Program-made: the position numbers and the translations under genes
Shown here: positions 48,147 to 59,860 of the stretch, in pieces
Numbering within the stretch: the first letter of the stretch is position 1
How the letters are laid out: each line of letters begins with the position of its first letter
Assembly (NCBI RefSeq): GCF_026151205.1
Contig: NC_087076.1
Span: 2,503,902 to 2,567,901 of the forward strand
Reading direction: 5' to 3'
DNA: 64,000 bases
Source of the DNA: Bolinopsis microptera
Lineage: Eukaryota; Ctenophora; Tentaculata; Lobata; Bolinopsidae
The notes under the pieces: generated by a model
Seen by the model: the letters and a program-made list of their open reading frames with translations, nothing else
Told to the model about the DNA's origin: nothing
Database searches by the model: none

Positions 48147-50160
48147 ATGGAAAGTGAATTCGATGACCCATTTGAAACAGATGAATACCAAGAAGAAGGT
48201 TCCTTCTCCTTCACTTCCTCTTTAAGTGGCACTCTTTGTGTTGTGGATTGTAGTGATGAGATGCTTACCAAAGATAACGAAACTGGTGTTTCCAGAGTGG
48301 TTCTAGCTCTCGAAGCTATCAAAGCCACCTATTGCAACAAATTGATCAGTGGATCTCTGGACCACATTGGAGTCTTGCTGTGTGGGACAGACACTAAAAC
48401 TAACGATTATCAGGGTCTTCATGTCCTGCTACCTCTCGACACCCCAGATAAAACCTGTGTTGATATTCTTCAGAGGACCTCAAACGAGTTTGCATCAGGG
48501 AAGTACCAGTTTGGGCACGGGCAGGTTTACTCTCCGTATCACCTGCTCTGGACTTGCAGTAGCATCTACACCAGCTGTGTTAAGAAACTAGGGACCAGGC
48601 TCGTCATGATCTTCACCAATGTGTCAGAACCCCACAATATCGACACTAAAACCAGACAACTTGCTGCAACCAAAGCACGGGATATGTCTGAACTCGGCAT
48701 CACTATCTCTATAATTACTCTTCCTTCAGTGGACGGCAGTCAGTTTGATATGGACAAGTTTTACTCCGTACTTGTACCTGATCACGAGGTTACCAACCCA
48801 ACTAATGACATTGAGGACTTGTCTATGAGAGTGCACCGCAGGGAAAGTAAAGTTAGAATGACAGCGAATATCAACTTTGTTGTTAATCCGGAACTAACAA
48901 TCGGTGTGAAATGTTGTAATTTATTCGGTGAATCAACAGCGAAGCATGTTAATCTGTGCAGTAAGACGAACGAGCCAGTGGTTTGTGTATCCTCAGTAGT
49001 CAGGGAGACTGACCGGTCTGTGCTGCTGCCTCACGAAGTTTACAGATCTTGCAAACTGGGTGAAGAAACCGTCATTTTTGGGCAGGATGAAGTTGATCAG
49101 ATGAAAGTACAGTCAGATAAAGGTATTTACCTGATCGGGTTTAGACCAGCAGGGGATATAAAGTTTCACCATGTTGCTGGTAAATCTACCTTCATTCGGC
49201 CTTGTGAAACTGTGTTTAACGGGAGCACTGATTTCTTTGTAGCTCTGCTAAAACGTCTCCATGCTCGGAAGATGGTAGGTATGGTGCACTGTGTGTCTCG
49301 TGAGGGTACTCCCGGTTATATCGGGGCTCTTCTTCCTCAACTAGAACAGAGGGATGAAGATAACGAGCAACTTCGACCTATGGGATTCCATCTTATACAC
49401 TTACCTTTTGCTGATGATATCAGAAAACTGGACTATGAGCCCAGCGTAGATCCATCAACTGCACAAGTCGATGCTGCCAAATCGTTGGTCCTGAAACTAA
49501 AAGCTAAGCAGTTTAGCTCTGACTTAATAGAAAACCCGCAAGTTCTGCAGTTTAACAAAACTCTTGAAGCCATAGCACTAGAGAAGGATGCAATAGAAGA
49601 GACAGAAGACTGCACTAAGCCGAATATTGAGAGTATGAACAAAAGAGCGGCAAAAGAGATTTCGCAGTTTAATAACGTTGCCTTTCCGGCTGGTTACACA
49701 ATTCCTGAAGACTGTAAGAAACCAGATTATAAGCGCGTCATCGCATTGGTTAGTCATTTCACAATTTTTTTTAAACTGTTTGAGCGATTTTTTCCTTCCC
49801 ATATTAATCTAACTAGGGTCTTTCTGGGCCTTTTTTCGGAAATAATAAACGTCTCCTCCTCACCAATGGTAAAGTTTATTGATGTATATGAAGGGTTTAA
49901 TTTTGACCTCAATCATTATTAGTGGCTTATGTATGATCATGATTAGTGGCCCATTTTAATTTATAAGTTCATCATCAACTTATTATTCTTCACACGCTAA
50001 GTGATTCTCATTGCAGGTGCAGAATAGACAAAGAGAAGGAACACTCTCGAAAGTGACTGTAACTGATCTGAAGCTGTACTGTAAAGGTGTCCGACTGAAG
50101 GTACCCTCTACTGCTAAGAAAGCTGAGGTTGTTGAGGCAATTAAGAAGTTTTTAGGATAG
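48147..50160 (+). CDS. XRCC6: Ku70, DNA end-binding subunit of the Ku heterodimer
   Basis: Exon 48147-49748 joins 50017-50160 in phase, 581 residues; human Ku70 has 609. Ku70 pairs with Ku80 to ring DNA ends and recruit the non-homologous end-joining enzymes. Parts in order: an acidic N-terminus, the von Willebrand A-type domain (CVVDCSDEM; RLVMIFTNVSEPH), the Ku core beta-barrel (CKTNEPVV-type segment; GIYLIGFRPAGDIKFHH; PCETVFNGSTDFFVALLKRL), FHLIHLPFADDIRKL at the end of the core, the C-terminal arm (VEAMNKR-like IESMNKRAAKEI), and a SAP domain in the last exon (KVTVTDLKLYCKGVRLKVPS). Exon 1 ends in a GT donor, and the frame beyond it is intronic read-through. An acceptor-like attgtag lies 5 bases before the ATG. 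It sits between two NKRF-like genes. Confidence 0.96.
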
Positions 50161-50785
50161 TTAAGCCCGGTAACCTTTTCAGCGCTTCATAGGTATGGTG
50201 ACTCAGCATTTTTCGTTTGCTTTTAATTTTTTAGCGCTATGAATTAGTCTCACAAAAATTTGCTAATTTTGTTTGAAACACTGCTTAGCTGTGGGATATG
50301 TTATCATTATGTTGTTTTCTTAATCAAGTTTCCAAAAACCCATACCAGTTAATTAATGTGTATAATCAAATAATATTATAGAAATGTATGCAATTAGTGA
50401 AACAATCATAATACTAGTGTGGCTATTTATTATGTTATGTTAATTTTTTTAAATTTAGAGTAATGTAATTTGTTTGTAACAGAAAGTTTCCATCTTATTT
50501 TATTCACACTTTTTACAACTTATTTATTTTAGCTTTAAATTTTCTATTATTTGGATCCTCGCGTTTTATTGTCGCATTATTAAACTGTACGGTTTCGATG
50601 AGGTTAAATTAAAGAAAGTCTAAATGTAGATTTCTCTTTCATTGTTTTTTAGTTGACGATTCTAGTAAAATCATGTTCTGTCCTTCTAAAGAAATGATAT
50701 CGGTGCCGTTTAATAATTTCAAGTTGTTTAATTCCAATAAATTAATAAATGCCTCCCTTAAACTTATTCTGCAGGGTACCTGACT

Positions 50786-53700
50786 ATGAATACACAACCT
50801 GGTCCCTCCTCCCAATTCCACTCTGACTTGCCTGATTTAGCAGCTAGAAAAGGTGGAGTTTGGACCAACACGCATGCGTTTGAGGAGACGCTTGTAAATC
50901 CTGATGTAGACCTTGATGCTCTCGGTATGGGCAATTTCAGAGGTATTTATGCCACTACAGTGAGACTTGATAACCTTATGAAGAACATTGTCAGAATATG
51001 CAAACTTAAAACTAGAACAATTGTAATCCACGCTGGAAATCCGGTTACGGTAAGATTTGAGATAAATGGAACTTGGATCAGTGACGGGGTCGCTCAGACA
51101 GAGAAACAAGCTACAGTTGCTTCTATCAACAATAGTTTGATATATTTGATTCGCTGCAAGGGTTTTCAGATTATTGCAGCTGAGCATGTACCGCTAGATG
51201 CTATCAAGAAGGTTTCTCAACATAAGCTTTTATTTGATACAAACAGCGAAGATCCAACTGAAGAGTTTGAAGCTGTGCGTTTGAAAGCAGCTGGTCTTCT
51301 CCATGACTTCCTCATGGATCCTTTCTTAATGAAACTTGAGCTTGGTGTCGAGAATCTGTCTCGCGCTCTCCGTGAGGATATACATAATTCCGCTAATGTC
51401 TGTAAACTGACACACAAGTCGTTTGGTACTGAAATTTGGTTTTGGAAGATCAATTCAATAAAACACAATTTGTTTTATTTGAATCTTTTCAATCTGAACT
51501 CTTCAGTATTGCAATGTTTTTTAAGGATATCCTTTTATAAAATTTAAATTTCGCTACCACTTTTCTCCAACATCTAGGCTATAGTTGACTTTAAATAGTG
51601 TACTAAAAAGATTTGGAGTTGAGCCATATTTGTTTTTGACATGTCACATCGATTCGCGGAATGGATTAGTCGCTGCAGGCTGCTAAATGCTAATTGGTTA
51701 ATTACTGTCACATGTCAAAAAATATGGCTTTCCTTTCTAAAAATAACCAAGTCTATTAATTTTCAATTCCCACACATTTCAGGTCCCTCCAGTAGAGAGA
51801 ATATTACTTAGAAAAGGGAAAACAAAGAAGAAGTTTTCAGATGATGGAATTACTGTTGGACATTTATATTTACAAAAGCCAGCCGGTATGAAAACTGTTT
51901 TCGCTGAGCCGGGAGAGTCACTGACCAAAGATAAGATTCAATTGAAAGAGGTCAAAAAAGATAGAAGGAAGCGTAACAAGATGCAGGCTCAATTAAAGTA
52001 CGAAAAAAAGAAGGAGCTAAAAAGAAAAGGGATAGTCGATGCAGTTAAACCGAAGCAGACACCTCCTAAAACGCAACCTTTACTTTTTGACGAAGATTCG
52101 ATAAATCCTGAGCTTTTGAAAAGTTTTAAAGCTCATTTCGCTGGATTCAAATTTTTGCCAAAAAGGTGGAAAAAAGCCCGTCCTGATCCCTTATTATTGT
52201 TAGAGAAGTCTGCGATTTGCTCAGGTTTTCTATGTAAGTTCGCCATTGAACTCATGGACACTGCAAGTGAAGATGAAATGACTGTCAAACTTATGATGCG
52301 TAATCTGAATATCAAGAAAGAATTTTGGGTTTCTTTGGGTAAAGGTAAGACGTTCGCGGAAGCCAAAGATGATTGTGCGAAGAAAACTGTTAATTTCCTG
52401 AGGACCAGAGCTAGAGGTATACCGAAATTTAATAATGCAAAGTGGAACAAATTTCTTCAGAAATTTCATCATCCCGAACACGTGTGGTCTTTTTCCAAGA
52501 AAGACCTTGGAATGGATTTTCTCTTATCTGCATCTCACTGTAAGATACAGGATGATAATGTTGGCTTCAAAATTCTTCAAAATCTAGGATGGAGTCCAAA
52601 CACTAGTATTGGCAAACATCGTCAGGGTGTTGCAAATCCTATTGAAATTTGGGTTGGTCATTCTGGTCATACCGGTCTCGGTTATAAAGATACAAATTCA
52701 GAAAATGGATCGATTATGGGCTCAATAGCGCTAGAAGAAATTCTGGTTCGATTCAGAAATAATGTTGATGCCTGGAAATTGCAATTTGTTGATCCTCTTA
52801 ATGAAAACGATGGTAGAATAATAATGTCAGAAAGTTGTAAACTCAAATTGAAGAGTGTCTTCTACAAAGGACGACATATCGCGATGGTCTGGAAGCCGAT
52901 CGTCCAGGCTGTGGGAATTACCACTGAGAAGTGTGAGCTGAAAGAGAATGATTATGAAATATCTGACGAAGAATCATTAATCCCGGCAGCTCGAAGTCAC
53001 TTTGAAGGGTTTACACTTGATAATTATGATCCGGGAACGTATTCGAAATCCGAAAATAATGATGGAGACGGTCGGGGAGTTGAAGATGATATTGATGGAG
53101 AAACCTTCTATGTCGATGACGATATCGATGGTGAGACTCTTTGTGGCGATGATCTTGATGGATATGACAACGATGATATCGATGGGGAAGAGCTTGACGA
53201 CAATTATGACGACTCTGATAACGATGGAGATGAACTTGAGGTCAATGGTGACTTCTTCGATGTCGATAGATATGAATTTGATGATGATCATATCGATAAT
53301 GGCGAGATCAACGATGAAACTAAATCCTTAGGGACTACTTTCAATTCAGTTGACCAGGGGCATTTACATAATGATGATTCTGTAGCCGGATCTTCAAGAT
53401 TTTTAGATCATCATGCCACTTTTTCTAGAAATAAAGTTCTACTTCCAGCTCCCCATGCTTCCCAAAGCTTGCTGTCGCAGCAACCACCTCGTACTGCTTC
53501 AATCATCCGACATCAACCAAAACCTCAAGAGATTCATCAAATACAGTCAAATAAAAAGCAATCAACCCAAAACCTATTGTCACAGCAACTATCTCATGAT
53601 CCTGTGAATAGGAGCCATCAGCAGAGACCACCAGAGGTTCCTGAACCCCATGTCATTGAGCACAGATTCCAAAGACCACTTCAAAACCGTCCATATCACC

Positions 53701-53831
53701 CTTATGAGATACCTCAATTCAGAAACATGAGCCCCAATGAAAGGCCTTATCATCACAAGGAAAACAGATTTCCTCCCCGCTACAGACCTTACCCTCCAAC
53801 ACGTCATAATTACCCGCAGCCACCTCATTGA
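50786..53831 (+). CDS. NKRF-like protein with degenerate G-patch, R3H units and acidic tail
   Basis: Exon 1 starts at 50786 and probably ends at a donor near 51508 (phase 0). Exon 2 is 51783-53831, giving roughly 920 residues. Exon 1 has a dsRBD-like region (RFEINGTWISDGVAQTEKQA) and an R3H-like unit (FLMKLELGVENLSRALREDI). Exon 2 begins with a lysine-rich stretch, then a second dsRBD-like region (FWVSLGKGKTFAEAKDDCAK), a G-patch that has lost some glycines (VGFKILQNLGWSPNTSIGK then GHTGLGYK), and an R3H-like unit (AWKLQFVDPLNENDG). The C-terminus is a long Asp/Gly-Glu tract (about 53,080-53,310) and a Pro/Gln/Arg/His-rich tail. No XTBD is present. The exon 1/2 boundary is uncertain. The ATG lies 11 bases after ttctgcag. 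Confidence 0.75.
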
Positions 53832-53997
53832 AGATAATCGCTACCTAGTGTTTTATAGTAACTTTGTAATGATAAGACTCTTGGAGCTCGAATTTTGTTT
53901 TGAATGTTCATATTGCATAAAAGATAATGGAGGAAGCAATCACCTAATTTCAGCAAGTTTTTTAAAATAAATTCAGGGCCTAAAACTTTCAATTAAT

Positions 53998-55031
53998 CGC
54001 ATTTGCGATTTTTTACTGTTATGGCCAACTCTGAATGATGTAGCTAAACCACGTTGGTATAATTATTTGAAATTACTATTGTCAAAAAACAGTATGATGT
54101 CATTGTAACATTTAATTCCCTCCCTCCCTCCCTCCCTCCCTCCCTCCCTCCCTCCCTCCCTCCCTCCCTCCCTCCCTCCCTCCCTCCCTCCCTCCCTCCC
54201 TCCCTCCCTCCCTCCCTCCCTCCCTCCCTCCCTCCATCCTTCCTTCCTTCCTTCCTTCCTTCCTTCCTTCCTTCCTTCCTTCCTTCCTTCCTTCCTTCCT
54301 TCCTTCCTTCCTTCCTTCCTTCCTTCCTTCCTTCCTCCCTCCCTCCCTCCCTCCCTCCCTCCATCCTTCCTTCCTTCCTTCCTTCCTTCCTTCCTTCCTT
54401 CCTTCCTTCCTTCCTTCCTTCCTTCCTTCCTTCCTTCCTTCCTTCCTTTTTTATTGCAATAATTACTGACTGGTTTGTGATTAAAGATATTCAATTTTAC
54501 TGACCCTAACCAATCTTTTATAATCTTATGAAGGCATGACATCTACAGAATTCCCCGCATTTGCGATTTTTTACTGTTATGGCCAACCCTGAATGATGTA
54601 GCTAAACCACGTTGGTATAATTATTTGAAATTACTATTGTCAAAAAACAGTATGATGTCATTGTAACATTTAATTCCCTCCCTCCCTCCCTCCCTCCCTC
54701 CCTCCCTCCCTCCCTCCCTCCCTCCCTCCCTCCCTCCCTCCCTCCCTCCCTCCCTCCCTCCCTCCCTCCCTCCCTCCCTCCCTCCCTCCATCCATCCTCC
54801 TCCTCCTTCCTCCTCCTCCTCCTCCTCCCTCCTCCTTCCATCCTTCCTTCCTTCCTTCCTTCCTTCCTTCCTTCCTTCCTTCCTTCCTTCCTTTCTTTCC
54901 ACATGTTTTTGTGTAAATGTTAAATTTTATTGCAATAATTACTGACTGGTTAGTGATTAAAGATATTCAATTTTACTGACCCTAACCAATCTTTTATAAT
55001 CTTATGAAGGCATGACATCTACAGAATTCCC
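53998..55031. repeat. Tandem duplication with long (TCCC)n/(TTCC)n microsatellites, including the start of the next gene
   Basis: Two units, 53998-54555 and 54556-55031, share the same flanking sequence (start cgcatttgcgattttttact; end catgacatctacagaattcc). Each contains a pyrimidine tract: about 54117-54447 in the first and 54674-54893 in the second, composed of tccc and ttcc repeats, with tcc triplets in the second. Length differences between units come from these tracts. Each unit ends with the first codons of the NKRF-like gene, so an extra ATG with seven codons stands at 54536. Confidence 0.9.
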
Positions 55032-57273
55032 GTGGGTTGGTAGCACAGGTCTCGGATATAATGATGAAACTGGTGGTAGCACACATACCGGCTTCGGATA
55101 TGGAGATGAAACTGGCGATAGCAAACATACTGGCTTCGGATATAATGATGAAACTGATGGTAGCATACATACCGGCTTCGGATACAATGACAAAAATGAA
55201 GAGAGTGGATCGATTGCGAGCTCGATAACAGCTACAGAACTCCCTTGGGGTGGTAGCACAGAGTTTCCCGAATTCCCGTGGGAAAGTCAGTATCAGTACA
55301 AGAGCAGAGTTTACAAAATACAACAGCACACTGAGAGTCTGGGTCTGCTCCGAGCAACTGCCCTTGCCAATGTTTGGGCTAATTATCACTTCTTAGGTGA
55401 GTCCCTTCTCATTATTAGAAACCTAGCAATTTGCAATTGTTTTGCATTTTTATCGAAATTAGGATATTTTTATTTTTGTTTATATATGAGATAATTGGAT
55501 TACCAGAAAACTGATCAAATTAACTTTAGTTTTGAATTAAAAGACTTCATGTGCTCTCACAACATTTCTAATAACGCTTTATCGTAGGTTGTTCGTATCC
55601 TGTTCCCGTCCTTGAATCTATTAAAGATTGGGATCCTCCACCAAAAAACCAAGAACTTGAGGAAAAATTAGCAGAATTACAACAGCTAGAAAAAGAGGCA
55701 ATGTACGATGAAACCCTGGTCAACCAGCGTTTAAAATTAAAAGATCTAAAATTCAAGATGTACTACAGTGGGTTTGAACAGCAGCCTCCACCAGTTGTAC
55801 TGTTTTACAACTCTTCTCAAACTTGTAAAGTCCCCTGCTCCTTTGTGGAAAATGAGGGTATATCAGAAGGTAAAAGAACGGTTTCTCTTTTCATCAATGA
55901 CGTTCATGTTTCTGATGGTAGGGCCACTAGTTTTAAGGACGCTAAGCACGCTTGCGCTGACAATGCTCTAAAATATCTGAAAAAGAAAGGTTTGGTTATC
56001 GTATCTCCTCAAAATGTTGACGAAGAGGCTGTCGGTAAAATTTCTAAGGACATTTTGACTGGCAAAGGTAGCGGTAAAGGAGATGATTATGAGGAAAACA
56101 GAATAGCTGAGGATAACGTGGGGTGTAAGCTCCTGAAAGCAATGGGGTGGACTTCCGATACTGGACTTGGCAAGGATGGGCAGGGCAGAGTAAATCCTAT
56201 CAGTACTATTGGCCAGTTGAACCGGGGTGGACTTGGCTCCCAAAACTCGGAGGCTGGTATTTGTCACCAATCGGTAAAACAGCAGCTCCTCGACTTTCTC
56301 CGGAACGCAGATCTCATGAAACTAGAATTCACGGATGAGTTGGACAACTTGGAGCGGAAAATGATACACAAGTTGTCAGGAAAGTACGGGTTGAAGCACA
56401 AGAGTAGAGGGAGCGGCGCCAGTAGGAAGTTGGTGGTGTGGAAGGAGGAAACGTCTGTAAGTGAGATTTTAGCTGAACCCGTCACGCAATTTGACGAGGA
56501 AGATAATGATTTTCAGGTTCGTACCTTTTTTTCTCTACCTCAACTCTTATTCATTGAAATTGGGAGTTACAACGACTTATGTCGACTTTAGACTTTACAC
56601 TTAAGATAAAATCACCTATCAGTTCAATTTACTGGAACCAGCTATATGCTAGATTTGTTCTTATGCACTTCCATGGTTTTAAATGTTATTTAACATTCTT
56701 TTAATTTAGATGGGAGCCGAAGCGGGGGCAGACCTTGATGACAGCTCAACATACCACCTGAACTCACTCTCACTTGACCCTCTGGTCGAGGGGGAATCTG
56801 ATATCGTCATGAGCTCTGGCAAACGGAAAATGGAAGTGGCTCCAGCTCAGAGTAAAGTGTCTAGAAATACTAACGTGCATTTTGACTACAACAACACCAA
56901 TTCTCGTTCTAAGAGGGGAGCTAAAAAGTCATCTGGACAGCGAAAAAGGGGTGGAGAGAGGACGATAGAACATCGTCAGCCTGAAAATCAGTCGAAAAAG
57001 TATTCTAAATCACGGGGACCGTTCAGGGAGGGCTATGTAGATCCGTATCTTGTTGAGCCTCCTCGGGAAACTTACCGTAGACCTGGCTTTGAAACCGAGC
57101 AGCAGTTTAGTAGGAATCCTAATTGGAGATCCGATCCTCCTCAGTCCAATAACCGTGCGGCACGAGGACGAAGAGGTGAAGGGTATGTTGAAGACCCATC
57201 TAGAGACCCCAGGACACATTATTCTTCAGGGTTTGGTATATACCGCCATATGAAACCTAGGACTAGAAGATGA
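55012..57273 (+). CDS. NKRF: NKRF-like protein with full XTBD, dsRBD, G-patch and R3H order
   Basis: Exons 55012-55396, 55588-56516 and 56710-57273 join in phase to 625 residues; human NKRF has 690. NKRF is a nucleolar partner of XRN2 (and of the helicase DHX15 through its G-patch) in pre-rRNA processing, and was first described as an NF-kappaB repressor. After four 14-residue repeats of the type GFGYNDETDGSIHT come the XTBD (FPWESQYQYKSRVYK; LRATALANVWANYHFLG; CSYPVPVLESIKDW), a dsRBD-like domain (VSLFINDVHVSDGRATSFKD), a good G-patch (VGCKLLKAMGWTSDTGLGKD) and an R3H domain (ERKMIHKLSGKYGLKHKSRG then RKLVVW). The last exon is basic and Arg-rich. Of the four neighbours it alone has the complete family order. 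The ATG is duplicated upstream in a tandem repeat. Confidence 0.88.
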
Positions 57274-58069
57274 GGTTATCAGTATGAACAATTAATATTG
57301 ATGTATCCTTTACAAATAACAGAACTTTTTTGACATTTGATACATCTTGTAAGAATGGAAATATTGTGATTAGATAAGACGATACTCTTGGTATTTATTT
57401 GACTTTTGGGATTTGAGGTATCTGACGAAAAACGGTTTTTGTTGCGATATCAATAAATTTATTATAGCAGACAAATGCAAATTCAGGATTTCAGATTTTA
57501 TTTCTATAGAAATGATCCCTAAGTTTCAACTGAACTACACTCAAGTTTATTTCCTTTAAGTTTATAATGCTTAAAACCCGATTCAAGAGCTTCAGATTGA
57601 AATTATTTGTAGAGTTAGAACTTGGAGGTTTAAACATTAAAGTTATTCATCGGCTGATGTATCGCGGAAAATTGTATTATTCGATTTATGAAACTGGTTT
57701 CCGATTGAAGTGAGTCTTATGTTTCATTTTATTCAGTTTTAAAGAAACTAAAGCGATAGAGTAGCAAGCTAGGTAACTGCGTAACGAAATGCGCGCTATA
57801 TACTACTGCAATCTGTATACCGGGCGCGCTGCGCATCAAATAATGCCTCTCGTCACCCTTTGCCCTTACTTAGGTGATTATGGACTTCCATGCGGATTTT
57901 AACTTGCTTTGTGAAGAAATCGTTGGCGGAGCTAGAAGCTGGATCCGACAGATTTAAACGCGTCAGAGCCCTTCTGCTCCTAGAAAAATCGCGATTAATG
58001 AGTGTAAAGTGATTTTACCTGCCGCGATCTCAGGGTATTATATTTATGTCCATAATAATCATTGTGCAT
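57274..58069. other. 3' flank of the NKRF-like gene, no gene recognised
   Basis: AT-rich with an aataaa at about 57,451 that could be a polyadenylation signal. A GC-richer patch starts at about 57,775 (ctgcgtaacgaaatgcgcgc) and leads into the inverted repeats to the right. Confidence 0.45.
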
Positions 58070-58575
58070 TGGAGGACTCTGCCGCTTCGACGCGCCGCGC
58101 GAACTAGCATTCTTGCTTCGCATGGTCGATCCTTGCTTTGGTTCGCAGAGCAACGATTTTGATGGGTTGGCATTGTCATGTCAATCAACCATAAACATTA
58201 ATATAATAATAGAATAGAGATTAGGCAGAATGACAGGCAGAGCGCCGCGGCCCAGTAAAACTTGATTTAGCACGCTCAATTTTTAAATTGATTAAAGCAT
58301 ATTTGGTTATAAAAAATACATTAAACTTTAAAATGTATTTTACAGTGCCACTTTACTGTGCGGCGCTCAGCCTGTCATTGCATTATATTCCGCTATGATC
58401 TCTATTTTATATGTTCATGAACATAATAGCCTGAGGTCCCCAGGTAAAGTGCCACTACGCAAGCTTTGACGTTGATTCATGATTGACGATGTCAACCCAT
58501 CGAGATCGTTGCTCTGCGAAGCAAGAATGCTAGTTCGCGCGGCGCGTCGAAGCGGCGAAGTCCTCCAAGCTTTGA
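58070..58575. repeat. GC-rich inverted repeat enclosing a second palindromic element
   Basis: The outer arms, about 58073-58195 and 58462-58567, mirror each other (ccgcttcgacgcgccgcgcg and its complement). Between them, about 58,203-58,446 forms another inverted pair (atagagatta...gacaggc...gcgccgc against gcggcgctcagcctgtc...gatctctat) and ends in atagcctgaggtccccaggt, the same terminus as the element at 14,782. One miniature element therefore appears to sit inside another. The GC content contrasts with the AT-rich surroundings. Confidence 0.7.
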
Positions 58576-58931
58576 CGGATATTACTCGTCTTCTTTGAAT
58601 AGAAGTAGCGCGCTGCTTTCTTTTCAAAATGTTGCCCGAGGTAAGTGCTGCGCCGGGCTAGTCCATTAACAATGAACAACGTAAGCTGTGCTAAAAGTAT
58701 TTTTGTAAAAATGTTTTTAAGAAGACGTCCTTTTCAACATTGTTCACTAAGATGATGCCTTCACCTAACCATGTGCTTTCGCGCCACTGCGGGCGCGCTT
58801 GTTTCACAAGTGAGCCCGCCGTGAGGCGGGCGCGCGCTACTGCAAGCGCAAGGGCTCTGGATAGAGCAAGATGATGCCATATAATCATAAGTAAAATACA
58901 ATTTTTATACAATTGTCAAATTGGTTTTTTG

Positions 58932-59335
58932 TCAACTTAACACAATGCCCTTCTTTTCCGCAACGAATACACTTTTACGGCATCGGTTGGCATAGTGTCC
59001 GCTTTCTAGGCATATCCAACATTTCCTGTTGTTGCCATTAGGTCTGTCAGCTTGTGAGTTGGGTTTATTGTACATAACAATCTGTTCCCTCTTTCCATCA
59101 TTACCATTTAGGACATCATCCCCCTAGGAACATTCCTAGCGTCCCTTGAACGTTGTGCAGACCATCTCTCAGTTTTTGTGCCCATCGAGGGATTCCATCT
59201 GCGACAAATACATCAAAGTCCTCTTGCTCTTTCTTAATTTGATGGGGTACTTTCATAGGTAATAGTGCTCTTCTTTAAGACAGTCAACTTGTCCTTAGCA
59301 ATCTTAAAGATAGCTTTCACAGCAGTTGCGTCCAT
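58932..59335 (-). pseudogene. Decayed retroelement ORF with CCHC zinc knuckle
   Basis: Minus-strand fragments in more than one frame. One holds a perfect CCHC knuckle, CWICLESGHYANRC (C-x2-C-x4-H-x4-C), preceded by a hydrophilic stretch. A second CxxC-like piece follows in a frame shifted by one. Upstream pieces read DFDVFVADGIPRWAQKL and DMDATAVKAIFKIAKDKL. Zinc knuckles of this kind occur in Gag-like and ORF1 proteins of retroelements. Stops and frameshifts separate the pieces, so it is not functional. The exact family is not determined. Confidence 0.6.
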
Positions 59336-59344
59336 ATCTGGCTT

Positions 59345-59860
59345 AAATTTGACAGTTCAATGAAACAAGAAATTCAATGAAACAAGAAATTTAATTTTAG
59401 CACATTTTACAGAATAAAAAGATGTAAAACAATTCATAAAATATAATGCCCATTTGGTGTATGACTTTTTGTCCTTGACTGCTTGTTTGGTTTTGGAAGG
59501 ACAGGTAACTAACGGGGCCAATGCGCGTGCCTGGGAGCTTTTGCACACACCAAAACGCTAGTTCAGTTAAGTTTTTAGAGACAAGGCTCACATTAGGACT
59601 ATACGAAAAATTGTTAGCAGACATTAGGGGTTCCGTTTAAAGTTTTTACTATCTAGGTTGCAGTCTTGTTGTGACAAAAAGTCTACACTAAAACATGCTT
59701 GATTTTATATTGTGTAGTTCAAGGATTAAAAATGCACCTTCAAGGTGGATATTGGAGAGCAGGCGAAAGATTATGGCTTAAATTTATCAATGGTTATAAT
59801 AAGCTATAAATATTTTAAACTATACAATGCTAATTAAAAATTTCTTTATACTTCAGTTTT
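59345..59860. repeat. Dispersed repeat, copy 2 (inverted relative to 23.4-23.96 kb)
   Basis: Reverse-complement similarity to 23,400-23,960 includes tcaatgaaacaagaaat, gtgtatgactttttgtcc, ggtaactaacgggg and a shared end near aatgctaattaaaaattt. It directly follows the upstream end of the zinc-knuckle remnant, on the side where a minus-strand element's 5' region would be. Confidence 0.65.

Noticed and set aside
49749-49922. Read-through tail of the Ku70 first exon
   Set aside because: It follows a good donor, is unlike Ku70, and the SAP-domain exon at 50017 joins in phase.
52977-53331. Hydrophobic or Met-rich frames overlapping 53.0-53.3 kb
   Set aside because: They are shadows of the Asp-rich coding tract of the NKRF-like gene at 50786.
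54044-54904. Minus-strand frames of 93-159 codons rich in Glu, Gly, Arg and Lys
   Set aside because: They are translations of the tccc/ttcc microsatellites; every frame across such a tract is open.
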